This document shows positions 20,234 to 28,610 of a stretch of DNA of 64,000 bases, piece after piece (position 1 is the stretch's first letter; every line of letters begins with the position of its first letter). The notes below the pieces were generated by a model. That model made no database searches. It was not told the origin of the DNA and was given only the letters and a program-made list of their open reading frames with translations. Position numbers and translations under genes: made by a program. The stretch is from an uncultured Lachnospiraceae bacterium (GTDB lineage: Bacteria > Bacillota > Clostridia > Lachnospirales > Lachnospiraceae), in the NCBI GenBank assembly GCA_947650005.1, contig CANSTU010000002.1:43554-107553 (forward strand), in the 5' to 3' direction.

Positions 20234-22345
20234 TTATACTTCAAACATCAGATCTCCATACGTAGGGAAAGGCCAGCATTCCCGATCCACCAGCATTTCC
20301 AATTCATCCGCTGGCTTTCTGAGCGCCTCCATGGCCGGTACGATCACGTCCTTATAGCAGAACGCTTGCGCCTTCACATCCTTCATGGCATAGATCCCGG
20401 CCTCTTTTTCCGTGAGCTCTGTGAGAGCCTTCTTCATCTCGCCCAGCTTTTCATTGATCTGTCCCAACAGTTCCGCCTGGACAACAGGCTCCACGCCGGC
20501 TGCTCTAACATCCACCACAGTTCTTGCCAGCTTCTGGCTATACCCCATCACCGCGGGTATAATCTGTGTGGAAGCCATATCGATCATGGTCAAAGCCTCT
20601 ATGTTGATCGTCTTGGCATAGGTTTCGTATAGGATCTCCTCACGGGATTCCAGCTCCGATTCTGTAAAAATATGAAACTTCTCAAAGAGTTTTACAGACT
20701 TTTCCGTAGTCAGCGTGCAAGCGGCCTCGATCATGGACTTGATATTCGGCAGGCCTCTCCTCTGAGCTTCCTCCACCCATTCTTCAGCATATCCGTTCCC
20801 GTTAAAGATGATCCTGTGATGCTCCGAGAGATATTTTTTAATCAGGTCATGCACTGCCAGGTTAAAGTCCTCTGCCGCCTCCAGAACATCTGCGGCCTCG
20901 CAGAACGCCTCCGCCACAATGGCATTCAGGATCGTATTCGGACTGGCCACAGAGTCCGCAGAGCCCACCATACGGAATTCAAATTTGTTTCCGGTGAAGG
21001 CAAACGGCGATGTCCTGTTGCGGTCCGTCGCATCCTTAGGCAGATCCGGCAGAGTGGACACCCCGGTCATCAGCTTGCCTCCCAGAAGGCAGGATTTTGC
21101 CTCGCCCGTTTCGATCAACTGCCGCACCACGTCCTCCAGCTGTTCTCCCAGGAAAACGGAGATGATCGCCGGCGGCGCCTCATTGGCTCCCAGCCTGTGG
21201 TCATTTCCTACGTCCGAAGCGCTCTGGCGCAGCAGATCCGCATGAATATCCACAGCCTTTAGGATACAGGAAAGAACCAGAAGGAACTGAATGTTCTCAT
21301 TTGGCGTTTCCCCGGGATCCAGCAGGTTCATGCCGTCGTCCGTGTTGAGGGACCAGTTGTTATGTTTTCCGGAGCCGTTTACTCCCGCAAAAGGTTTTTC
21401 GTTCAGAAGGCACCGCAGGCCGTGGCGCTCCGCCACCTTTTTCATGGTCTCCATCACCAGCTGATTATGATCCACCGCTATGTTTGCCGTCTCATAAATG
21501 GGCGCCAGCTCATGCTGTGCCGGAGCCACCTCATTGTGCTGCGTTTTGGCAGTCACGCCCAGTTTCCACAGCTCCACATTCAGATCCTTCATGAAAGCGC
21601 CGATCCGCTCCCGGATGACTCCGAAATAGTGATCCTCCAGCTCCTGTCCCTTGGGCGCCGGAGCGCCAAACAAAGTACGGCCCGCAAAGATCAAATCCTT
21701 TCTCTGCAAGTATTTCTGCCGGTCCACCAGGAAATATTCCTGCTCCGGCCCCACGGAAGCCGTCACCTTCGTAGCTTGTGTATTTCCGAACAGTTTTACG
21801 ATACGCAACGCCTGTTCGCTCACCGCCTCCATAGAACGCAGCAACGGCGTCTTCTTATCCAGCGCCTCCCCGGTATACGAACAGAATGCCGTGGGAATAC
21901 ACAGGATCACCCCGGTGGCGTCCTCCTTCAGGAAGGCTGGCGACGTGATATCCCATGCGGTATATCCTCTTGCCTCAAAGGTGGCGCGCAGCCCGCCTGA
22001 GGGAAAGGAAGAAGCATCCGGTTCACCCTTGATCAGCTCTTTTCCCGAGAACTCCATCAGCATCTTGCCATTTTCATCCGGATGATTGATGAAGGAATCG
22101 TGCTTTTCAGCGGTAATGCCCGTCAGCGGCTGGAACCAATGGGTATAGTGGGTGGCCCCATGCTCCACCGCCCAGTCCTTCATGGCTTTTGCAACGATAT
22201 CGGCGGTTGCCGGGGAAAGCTCTCCTCCCTGCTCCATGACCCTCTTAACTTCCTTGAACACGTTTTTCGTGAGGCGCTCCCTCATTTTCCCGAGGTTAAA
22301 AACATTTTCGCCAAAAATCGCTTCCACATTCAACACTTCACTCAT
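20234..22345 (-). CDS. glnN: glutamine synthetase type III
   Basis: ATP-dependent ligation of ammonia to glutamate. About 703 residues, typical of the large GSIII class found in Bacteroidetes, cyanobacteria and Clostridia, not the 450-residue GSI. The GSIII signature is visible: [20 protein letters not shown], the ATP/glutamate region GPEQEYFLV, and [15 protein letters not shown] near the middle. The upstream in-frame extension to 22441 is unlikely, because ATG at 22345 is placed directly after a family A hairpin with GGAGGAG. No T-box or other riboswitch is seen upstream. Confidence 0.95.
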   Translation of the reverse strand: MSEVLNVEAIFGENVFNLGKMRERLTKNVFKEVKRVMEQGGELSPATADIVAKAMKDWAVEHGATHYTHWFQPLTGITAEKHDSFINHPDENGKMLMEFSGKELIKGEPDASSFPSGGLRATFEARGYTAWDITSPAFLKEDATGVILCIPTAFCSYTGEALDKKTPLLRSMEAVSEQALRIVKLFGNTQATKVTASVGPEQEYFLVDRQKYLQRKDLIFAGRTLFGAPAPKGQELEDHYFGVIRERIGAFMKDLNVELWKLGVTAKTQHNEVAPAQHELAPIYETANIAVDHNQLVMETMKKVAERHGLRCLLNEKPFAGVNGSGKHNNWSLNTDDGMNLLDPGETPNENIQFLLVLSCILKAVDIHADLLRQSASDVGNDHRLGANEAPPAIISVFLGEQLEDVVRQLIETGEAKSCLLGGKLMTGVSTLPDLPKDATDRNRTSPFAFTGNKFEFRMVGSADSVASPNTILNAIVAEAFCEAADVLEAAEDFNLAVHDLIKKYLSEHHRIIFNGNGYAEEWVEEAQRRGLPNIKSMIEAACTLTTEKSVKLFEKFHIFTESELESREEILYETYAKTINIEALTMIDMASTQIIPAVMGYSQKLARTVVDVRAAGVEPVVQAELLGQINEKLGEMKKALTELTEKEAGIYAMKDVKAQAFCYKDVIVPAMEALRKPADELEMLVDRECWPFPTYGDLMFEV

Positions 22346-22380
22346 TTTCTCCTCCATTCCGCCGCTGAGCACGGCCGCTT
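22346..22380 (-). repeat. family A hairpin-RBS element (glnN)
   Basis: Coding strand GCGGCCG-TGCTCA-GCGGC followed by GGAATGGAGGAGAAA and ATG. The ATG inside GGAATG is in frame with glnN and would add four residues if used. Confidence 0.75.
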
Positions 22381-22586
22381 CCCTCCCACGCTGACAGCCC
22401 TCCGGCAGGCAAGCCCGTCGAAACATAAAAAAATGTCCCAAGAAAACCCCTTTGGAACATCTTCGTTCATAACAACCTATTTAAAAAAACCGTCCGCGTT
22501 TTTTATAACATACTCCAAACGCAGGAAAAATGCAAGCAAAAAATAAAAGTTTTTCTGGCCCGAAAGGTAAAAGCAATTTTTCACTC

Positions 22587-22628
22587 CCAGGGTCCCGCCC
22601 GGAAAAGCGCTTCCGGGCGGGACCCTGG
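22587..22628. repeat. 18-bp perfect inverted repeat between trhP and glnN
   Basis: CCAGGGTCCCGCCCGGAA (22587-22604), loop AAGCGC, and its exact complement (22611-22628). It starts 17 nt after the U32 peptidase stop codon. There is no T run on the minus strand, so it would be an unusual terminator or a repeat element. Confidence 0.8.
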
Positions 22629-22645
22629 CGCCTATGGATGGTTAT

Positions 22646-23881
22646 TCATCCGGTAACATTCTTCACACGCAATAGATCATAGACCCCAACCGGCCCGGAA
22701 AGCCGCAGGCGGAGGGCCTGCCTGGCATGGGGCGCGCTTTCCATCGCTTCTCCCTCCCTGTTCCAGATTCCTTCCACCCGAACTTCGGCATCGTTTCCGT
22801 CCGGCCTCATAACCTCGATACGATCACCCAGACAGAACTTATTGCGCTGTTCGATCCAGGCAAAGCCTTCCTCGTCCACGGCATTTACCGTGCCCAGATA
22901 GGTATATTCGTTCATATAGGTACTCTCTTCATAGATTTGCGCTTCTTCCGCAGGTTTGCCGAAGTAGAAACCCGTCGTAAACCGCCTGTGGGTACACCGG
23001 GAGACCTCTTCCATGTAACGCCCTATATTCTCCCGATATTTTTCTTCCGACTCCAAATAATCATCCAGGGCTTTGCGGTAAGTTCTGGCCGTCGTAGCCA
23101 CATACAATGCAGTTTTCATCCGCCCCTCTATTTTGAGGCTGTCAATCCCAGCTTCCACCAGCTCCGGAATATGTCCGATCATGCATAGATCCCCGGAATT
23201 AAATAGGAACGTCCCTCTCTCGTTTTCATATACGGGCAGGTATTCCCCGGGCCTGCTCTCTTCCATCACCGTATATTTCCATCGGCATGGGTGCGTACAT
23301 TCCCCGTGGTTTGCATCCCTTCCCGTAAAATAATTGCTCAGCAGGCATCTTCCGGAATAGGAGATGCACATGGCTCCGTGCACAAAACTTTCGATCTCCA
23401 TTTCCTCCGGTATATGGGAACGGATTTCACCTATCTCCCTCAGCGTCAGTTCCCGCGCGCACACCACCCGTTTTGCTCCATGCTCCCACCAAAAGCGGTA
23501 TGTCATATAGTTGGTGTTGTTCGCCTGTGTAGAAATGTGGATTTCCACCTCCGGCCACAACTGGCGGGCAATCAGAAACAGGCCCGGATCCGATATGATC
23601 AGGGCGTCCGGCCCCATTTCCTTTAACTCGCGAAAATATTGTTCCGCGTCCTCAAGGTCTTCGTTATGGGCCAGGATATTTGCCGTCACATATACTTTCA
23701 CGCCGTTGGCATGGGCGAATCGGATTCCTTCCCTCATATCTTTCCTTGAAAAATTTTTGGCCTTTGCCCGCAGGCTAAAGGCCTCTCCTCCAATGTAGAC
23801 TGCATCCGCTCCGAAAATCACCGCGCTCTTAAGCACTTCCAAATTTCCGGCAGGGATAAGCAGTTCCGGTTTTTTTATCAT
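22646..23881 (-). CDS. trhP: U32 family peptidase-like tRNA hydroxylation protein
   Basis: 411 residues of the YegQ/YrrO-type U32 family: KPELLIPAGNLE at the N-terminus, GADAVYIGGEAFSLR, the family core MEIESFVHGAMCISYSGRC, and cysteines (CTHPCRW) that may bind a cofactor. Members of this branch (TrhP) make 5-hydroxyuridine at tRNA position 34 rather than acting as proteases. The adjacent trmR supports this, as in the Bacillus yrrM-yrrN-yrrO cluster; here only one U32 gene is present. The start at 23881 follows a family B-type hairpin. Confidence 0.88.
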   Translation of the reverse strand: MIKKPELLIPAGNLEVLKSAVIFGADAVYIGGEAFSLRAKAKNFSRKDMREGIRFAHANGVKVYVTANILAHNEDLEDAEQYFRELKEMGPDALIISDPGLFLIARQLWPEVEIHISTQANNTNYMTYRFWWEHGAKRVVCARELTLREIGEIRSHIPEEMEIESFVHGAMCISYSGRCLLSNYFTGRDANHGECTHPCRWKYTVMEESRPGEYLPVYENERGTFLFNSGDLCMIGHIPELVEAGIDSLKIEGRMKTALYVATTARTYRKALDDYLESEEKYRENIGRYMEEVSRCTHRRFTTGFYFGKPAEEAQIYEESTYMNEYTYLGTVNAVDEEGFAWIEQRNKFCLGDRIEVMRPDGNDAEVRVEGIWNREGEAMESAPHARQALRLRLSGPVGVYDLLRVKNVTG

Positions 23882-23927
23882 ATAAACCTTCCCATCCGCT
23901 TCAGCGGATACAATTTCACGATAACAA
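23882..23927 (-). repeat. partial family B hairpin (trhP)
   Basis: Coding strand CGTGAAATTG linker, hairpin TATCCGC-TGAA-GCGGATG, then GGAAGGTTTAT and ATG. The first hairpin of a full unit is poorly preserved. Confidence 0.6.
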
Positions 23928-23944
23928 ACGCATGTCGGCCCGCC

Positions 23945-24610
23945 TTACCCAGCAATGTCTTTAGCCGTCTTTTTTACACTCACCGCCACCCCGTCTCCCA
24001 CTGGAAGGATGGAGGTTACCAGGCAGGGGTGGTGCTTAATCTCATATAGGTACTCCCGCATCCTGGCATGGATCGTCCGATCTCTGCGCGTCACCGCATA
24101 GCGGGATTCCAGGATATCTCCGCCCTGAAGCACATTATCGGATACCAACATGCCGTCCGGCTCCAGCAGGCGGAATACTTCCGGCAGGAAATGCAGATAC
24201 TGTCCCTTTGCCGCATCCATGAAAATGAAGCCATATTGTCCCTTAAGGCCCGGAAGGATGTCCGCCGCATCCCCTTCTAGCAGCGTAATGCATCCTTCCT
24301 TCCCGTATTTTTTGAAATTTTCCTTTGCAACAGGAATCCTCTTTTCATACTTCTCTATGGTCGTAATCTCGCATCCTGAAGGCGCATATTCGCTCATACA
24401 AAGGGCAGAAAAGCCCGTAGCCGTCCCCACCTCCAGGATCCGTTCCGGCCTTCCTGCCGCAAGCAGCGTCCGCAACAGGCTCTGGGTTTCTTTCCGGATG
24501 ATTGGCACACCTTCTTCCTTCGCCGCATTCTCCAGTTCGTCCAGATATGCCGGGTTCCCGCAATCCAAGGAATTGATAAAAACCGCCAGGCGTTCTTCCG
24601 CTTTCATCAT
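23945..24610 (-). CDS. trmR: tRNA 5-hydroxyuridine methyltransferase (O-methyltransferase)
   Basis: 221-residue class I SAM methyltransferase with motif I ILEVGTATGFSALCM, FIMDAAKGQY (metal/catalytic Asp) and LVSDNVLQGG; it belongs to the catechol O-methyltransferase-like group. TrmR (B. subtilis YrrM) methylates ho5U34 to mo5U34 in tRNA. The U32 gene immediately downstream supplies the hydroxylated substrate, so the pair forms one modification path. Two adjacent ATGs occur at the start, behind AGAAGG and a family C hairpin. Confidence 0.88.
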   Translation of the reverse strand: MMKAEERLAVFINSLDCGNPAYLDELENAAKEEGVPIIRKETQSLLRTLLAAGRPERILEVGTATGFSALCMSEYAPSGCEITTIEKYEKRIPVAKENFKKYGKEGCITLLEGDAADILPGLKGQYGFIFMDAAKGQYLHFLPEVFRLLEPDGMLVSDNVLQGGDILESRYAVTRRDRTIHARMREYLYEIKHHPCLVTSILPVGDGVAVSVKKTAKDIAG

Positions 24611-24613
24611 CTA

Positions 24614-24655
24614 TTATCTAACCTTCTGCATATCGCAGGCAAAGCTTGCGATACT
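24614..24655 (-). repeat. family C hairpin (trmR)
   Basis: Coding strand CAGTATCGCA-AGCTTTGCC-TGCGATATGCAGAAGG, then the start codon about 12 nt later. Stem TATCGCA/TGCGATA. The flanks CAGTATCGCA and TGCGATATGCAG are the same as in the copy at 16937-16985. Confidence 0.65.
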
Positions 24656-24714
24656 GCCACCAGCAAAATTATAAGTTCCTTTCAGCTTTAAGATTCCGTT
24701 GTCCTGATTGCAGC

Positions 24715-25104
24715 CTACTCTTGTGTATCTTCCTCACCTGCCGGAAGGGCGCTCATCGCCTGTATGATTTCCTCCGGCGTCTGGGAGGTATTCAGGGTAT
24801 AGGTTCCCGGCTGGATACCCTGCTTCGTTCCCAGCAGCTTTTCCTGAATGGTAAAAAGCGTCACATCCCGAGCCAGTCCCGCATCCACTACCTTTTCCGC
24901 CACATCTTTCACAGTATCTGAAGCATCTATGGTAATTACGATGTCAATTCCCGGCCCGGTGGTCATCGGAGGTTCCCCGAAAAGCCGCTCTCCATAGGAA
25001 TAGGCCATGGTTCCCAGACGATAGATAAACATCACCGCCAGGATAATTGCGACAATCTTGGCCACGGAATAGACCGCATTTCCGGCAACCTCTGTTTTCT
25101 TCAT
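24715..25104 (-). CDS. membrane-anchored MltG-like protein lacking the catalytic domain
   Basis: 129 residues: one N-terminal membrane segment (about 15-35), then an extracytoplasmic domain with IDASDTVKDVAEKVVDAGL and QPGTYTLNTSQTPEEIIQAM, which matches the LysM-like part of MltG/YrrL endolytic transglycosylases. The YceG catalytic domain is absent. The stop is normal and the gene sits where yrrL lies in Bacillus (before trmR), so it is a reduced form and not a local frameshift. Possible role: peptidoglycan binding without cleavage. Confidence 0.75.
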   Translation of the reverse strand: MKKTEVAGNAVYSVAKIVAIILAVMFIYRLGTMAYSYGERLFGEPPMTTGPGIDIVITIDASDTVKDVAEKVVDAGLARDVTLFTIQEKLLGTKQGIQPGTYTLNTSQTPEEIIQAMSALPAGEEDTQE

Positions 25105-25163
25105 CGATCCTCTCCTTTTTCCCGAAAACTACTCAACCTTTCTTTTTCCTGCCCGGCTGTTCC

Positions 25164-25487
25164 TCACTCAAAATCTACCGCCTCCGCGAGCCTAACCTCT
25201 ATATCCTGCATCATACGGCAGAAAGCGAGCTCGGCGCTCAGGAATTCCTCCACCACCGGCTCCTCCCTGAACTTCTCATACTGCCTCTCAAATTCTTCCA
25301 TGACATCGAGCAGATCTTCCGTATGGGAAGTATTCTGCAATTCAAAATTACGGGCACGATATTCGTTGATTTTCTCCCTCAAATCCTCGGTGCGATCCAC
25401 CTGCTCACTGCGTCTGCGGTACTCCAGATAGATATCCGAATTTTTAATGGCCGCAACCAGCTGATCCAAGGCCTCCTGTACTTCCAC
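25164..25487 (-). CDS. YlbF/YmcA family regulator
   Basis: 107 residues, mostly helical and acidic, with the YlbF-type core: RRRSEQVDRTEDLREKINEY and ELQN, then two helices. In Bacillus, YlbF with YmcA and YaaT forms the Y-complex that affects RNase Y activity, biofilm and sporulation. Placement just after RNase J suggests a role in RNA turnover, which is an inference. No Fe-S cysteine cluster is seen. Confidence 0.8.
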   Translation of the reverse strand: MEVQEALDQLVAAIKNSDIYLEYRRRSEQVDRTEDLREKINEYRARNFELQNTSHTEDLLDVMEEFERQYEKFREEPVVEEFLSAELAFCRMMQDIEVRLAEAVDFE

Positions 25488-25560
25488 GCTTCCAACCTCT
25501 GTCTTTCCGATCCGGCATCCGGTCCGAAAATCGTTCTAAATTTATATATTTGCCATCTTC

Positions 25561-27237
25561 TTATACATCCATAATGATCGGTAGGATCATCGGACGGCGT
25601 TTCGTCTTCTTCCAGATATAGTCTCCGAGAGAATCCTTAACCGCGGTTTTAATCTTGCCCCAGTCGCATCCGCTTCTTCCAATGCATTTGTCCAACACAT
25701 CCCGCATCAAGTCACCTGCTTCCTCCATCAATTCATCCGATTCCTTCACATAGACGAATCCTCTGGAAACCAGATCCGGGCCGCTGACCAGCTGGCCGCT
25801 GGCGGAATCCAGGCCCATCACAACGATCATGATACCATCTTCGGCAAGGTGTTGCCTGTCCCTTAAGACCACATTTCCCACATCGCCCACGCCGAGTCCG
25901 TCCACCAGGATGGAGCCCACCTGTACCTTGCCCGTCACGCGGGCCCTTTCACTGTCCATCTCCAACACATCTCCCGAATTCAACATGAAAATATTGTCTT
26001 TCGGAATACCCAGATCGGCAGCCAGGCGGGCCTGCGCCTTCCGGTGTTTGAATTCACCATGGATGGGTACAGAGTATTTAGGATGAACCAGGGTATAGAT
26101 GAGCTTAATCTCTTCCTGGCAGGCATGTCCCGATACATGCACATCCTGGAAGATCACCTCCGCCCCCTTCATAGAAAGCTCGTTAATCACCTTGGTCACA
26201 GCCTTTTCATTTCCTGGAATCGGATTGGATGAAAAGATAATCACATCGTTCGGCGTAATGGATACCTTCTTATGCACGCTCCCCGCCATGCGGCTGAGCG
26301 CTGCCATACTTTCGCCCTGGCTTCCCGTGGTAATGATGGCCGTACGTTCATCGGGATAATTTTTCAGCTGCTCTATATTGATCAACGTATTTTCCGGAAT
26401 ATTTAAACACCCCAAATTCATGGCGGTATCAATGATGTTCACCATGCTGCGGCCTTCCACGACCACCTTCCGATTATATTTATAGGCAGAATTAATGATC
26501 TGCTGCACCCTGTCCACGTTGGAAGCAAAGGTGGCAATAATAATCCGCTTGCTGGGATGCTCATGGAAAATCGTATCGAAAATCCTACTGAGCGAACGTT
26601 CCGACGGGGAAAAACCTGGGCGCTCCGCATTAGTGGAGTCGCACATCAACGCCAGTACGCCCTTTTTCCCGATCTCCGCAAACCGCTGCAGGTCAATGGC
26701 ATCACCGAATACAGGCGTATAATCCACCTTAAAATCTCCTGTATGCACCACCGTTCCTGCCGGAGAATAGATGGCAAGTGCAGCCGCATCCACGATACTG
26801 TGATTGGTCTTTATAAATTCGATTCGAAACTGGCCTAAATTAATGGACTGCCCAAATTTAATAACTTTTCTTTTCGTTATTTTTAAGAGGTTATGTTCCT
26901 TCAACTTGTTTTCAATGATCCCCATGGTCAGCCTTGTGGCATATACAGGAACATTCATCTGCTTCAAGATATAGGGCAGTGCGCCGATATGATCCTCATG
27001 TCCATGGGTAATCACAAACCCCTTCACCTTATCCATGTTTTCCTTTAAATAGGTGATATCCGGGATCACCATGTCAATTCCCAGCATGTCGTCATTGGGA
27101 AAGGACAAACCGCAATCCACCACAATAATACTGTCCTCATACTCGAAGGCAGTAATATTCATGCCGATCTGTTCCAACCCTCCCATGGGAATTATCTTCA
27201 GTCCGGGTCCATTATTCACTTGTTTTACTTTCTTCAA
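25561..27237 (-). CDS. rnj: ribonuclease J
   Basis: 558-residue metallo-beta-lactamase/beta-CASP nuclease with 5'-3' exo- and endonuclease activity in mRNA decay and rRNA maturation. Metal site HGHEDHIGALP, the second His/Asp region (GTVVHTGDFKVDY), the beta-CASP motif SSNPIPGNE, HVSGHACQEE and C-terminal HGEFKH are present, as is the C-terminal oligomerisation domain. Gene position between the ruvX group and ylbF is typical of Lachnospiraceae. Confidence 0.95.
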   Translation of the reverse strand: MKKVKQVNNGPGLKIIPMGGLEQIGMNITAFEYEDSIIVVDCGLSFPNDDMLGIDMVIPDITYLKENMDKVKGFVITHGHEDHIGALPYILKQMNVPVYATRLTMGIIENKLKEHNLLKITKRKVIKFGQSINLGQFRIEFIKTNHSIVDAAALAIYSPAGTVVHTGDFKVDYTPVFGDAIDLQRFAEIGKKGVLALMCDSTNAERPGFSPSERSLSRIFDTIFHEHPSKRIIIATFASNVDRVQQIINSAYKYNRKVVVEGRSMVNIIDTAMNLGCLNIPENTLINIEQLKNYPDERTAIITTGSQGESMAALSRMAGSVHKKVSITPNDVIIFSSNPIPGNEKAVTKVINELSMKGAEVIFQDVHVSGHACQEEIKLIYTLVHPKYSVPIHGEFKHRKAQARLAADLGIPKDNIFMLNSGDVLEMDSERARVTGKVQVGSILVDGLGVGDVGNVVLRDRQHLAEDGIMIVVMGLDSASGQLVSGPDLVSRGFVYVKESDELMEEAGDLMRDVLDKCIGRSGCDWGKIKTAVKDSLGDYIWKKTKRRPMILPIIMDV

Positions 27238-27324
27238 TCAAATTACCTCCGCATTCCTCATCGCGCCCCTTCCTCCATTATCAGGGCATGTCTTTTTATT
27301 CTTTTCTGCGCCTGCCAGACACGC

Positions 27325-27588
27325 CTACCGCTCCAATTCCACATCCTCCAGAAGATCGGAGAAAATTGCACAAACCGCTTCCAGTTCCGTATCGTCCACC
27401 ACGGTTTCATAGATTGCTTCCGGATCCTCCGGATCGGAGATATCCTTCAGAATCATCGCTTCTCCATCCTCATCTTCCTTTGCATCCGTCACAAGGATGT
27501 AATCACAGCCCCCCAGCTTTGTCTGTTCCAGCACATAAAATTCTGTTTTTTCCGAATCGCCTTCCAGGCAAAATTCTATTCTTTCCAC
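27325..27588 (-). CDS. DUF1292 family protein (YrzB-like)
   Basis: 87 residues, very acidic, with the DUF1292 beta-rich pattern ([20 protein letters not shown], then IYETVVDD). Function unknown. It is conserved between ruvX and the mltG/trmR genes in Firmicutes. The start is GTG at 27588 with AAGGA upstream, overlapping the ruvX 3' end by 13 nt, so it is translationally coupled. Confidence 0.85.
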   Translation of the reverse strand: MERIEFCLEGDSEKTEFYVLEQTKLGGCDYILVTDAKEDEDGEAMILKDISDPEDPEAIYETVVDDTELEAVCAIFSDLLEDVELER

Positions 27589-28040
27589 GATTCCTTCTCG
27601 CTTTCCGTCCCATTTCCGGTGTTCTTCCGACAGTCCAGGAATCCCTGTAAAATCAGAACAGCAGCAATACGATCCACATGACTTTTTCGTTCCTCCCTGC
27701 GGATCCCAGCCTCCATCATTGTTCTTTCGGCCGAAACAGTCGTCAGCCGTTCATCCCAGTAGGTCACCGGAAGGGCTGTGCGCCGTGTCAGCTTGTCCCC
27801 GAATTCTCGGGTCAGCTCCACGCGTTCCCCTTCTGTGGCATTCATATTCCGGGGAAGTCCCAGCACAATTTCTGTCACGTCATATTCCAGGATCAGTTCT
27901 TCTATTCTAGCAAGCGTACGACGAAGCTTGTTTTCCTCTTTTCTTCGGATTATTTCGATTCCTTGGGCAGTAATTAACAAAGGATCGCTGACGGCGACCC
28001 CCACCGTCTTGGAACCGAAATCTAGTCCCATGATACGCAT
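27576..28040 (-). CDS. ruvX: RuvX/YqgF Holliday junction resolvase family
   Basis: 154 residues, RNase H fold: [16 protein letters not shown] with the first catalytic Asp, [13 protein letters not shown] and YWDERLTT with the second. The family includes a putative Holliday-junction resolvase and pre-16S rRNA 5'-end nuclease. ATG at 28040 follows a family A hairpin with GAGGGGA. The in-frame upstream ATG at 28064 lies within that hairpin and is less likely. Confidence 0.93.
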   Translation of the reverse strand: MRIMGLDFGSKTVGVAVSDPLLITAQGIEIIRRKEENKLRRTLARIEELILEYDVTEIVLGLPRNMNATEGERVELTREFGDKLTRRTALPVTYWDERLTTVSAERTMMEAGIRREERKSHVDRIAAVLILQGFLDCRKNTGNGTESEKESWKE

Positions 28041-28070
28041 TTTCCCCTCATTCTGCCGCGGCAAGCGGCT
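28041..28070 (-). repeat. family A hairpin-RBS element (ruvX)
   Basis: Coding strand GCCGC-TTGCC-GCGGC then AGAATGAGGGGAAA and ATG. Stem arms at 28065-28069 and 28055-28059. Confidence 0.8.
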
Positions 28071-28097
28071 CCATCTCCCGTTTCGCCCTTCGGCGAT

Positions 28098-28385
28098 CTA
28101 TTTTCCCGTCCACTCGTTTTTTCTGATATATTCTTTCAGTAACTCTTCCACCAGCTCGTCCCGTTCCACCCGCATGATCATTCCTCTGGCGTTTTTATGG
28201 CTGGTAATATAGGTGGGATCTCCTGACATGATATAACCCACGATCTGATCCACCGGGTTATATCCCTTTTCGGTCAATGCTTCATAAACGGCGGAAAGGA
28301 TTACCTTCACGCCGGTTTCCGGTTCTTTTTCCACTCGGAAATACTGTGTGTTGCCCAAATCCTGGTTCTGCATACGCTGCTCCAT
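28098..28385 (-). CDS. ireB: IreB family regulatory phosphoprotein (UPF0297)
   Basis: Up to 95 residues. The N-terminus [11 protein letters not shown] and the core [21 protein letters not shown] match IreB. In Enterococcus it is phosphorylated on N-terminal threonines by the PASTA kinase IreK and affects envelope stress and cephalosporin resistance. A second in-frame ATG at 28373 has a slightly better GGAG site, so the protein may be 91 residues. First gene of the ireB-ruvX-DUF1292 operon. Confidence 0.93.
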   Translation of the reverse strand: MEQRMQNQDLGNTQYFRVEKEPETGVKVILSAVYEALTEKGYNPVDQIVGYIMSGDPTYITSHKNARGMIMRVERDELVEELLKEYIRKNEWTGK

Positions 28386-28432
28386 TCTCTCATCTGCCTG
28401 ATACTTAAGCTGTCATAATACTGGTTGATTTT

Positions 28433-28461
28433 ATCTTACCCTACTTTTCCAAAAATTTCAA
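28433..28461 (-). promoter_or_regulatory. promoter of the ireB-ruvX operon
   Basis: Minus strand TTGAAA (28456-28461), 17-nt spacer, TAAGAT (28433-28438). The rest of the gap up to mtaB (28462-28610) holds an AGCGC/GCGCT hairpin and a CTTAAGG/CCTTAAG repeat but no gene. Confidence 0.7.
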
Positions 28462-28610
28462 CGTATTTATCCGGGTTTCGCATAACAAGCGGCCAACGGC
28501 TACGCAAGCCCTGTTTCCCCTGGCGCAGCGCTGCCAGCGCTCCGCTTAAGGTCATGTCGTCTCCCAGGCCTTAAGCAGACCATATTGGGTTTTGCGCCGG
28601 CTCTTATTCC

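Noticed and set aside
22587..22628. Standard Rho-independent terminator for trhP
   Set aside because: No T run follows on the minus strand (the next bases read GAGTGAAAAATT).
22346..22645. Glutamine riboswitch or T-box in the glnN leader
   Set aside because: No T-box motif and no glnA-type riboswitch pattern; the leader is explained by the family A hairpin and an 18-bp palindrome.
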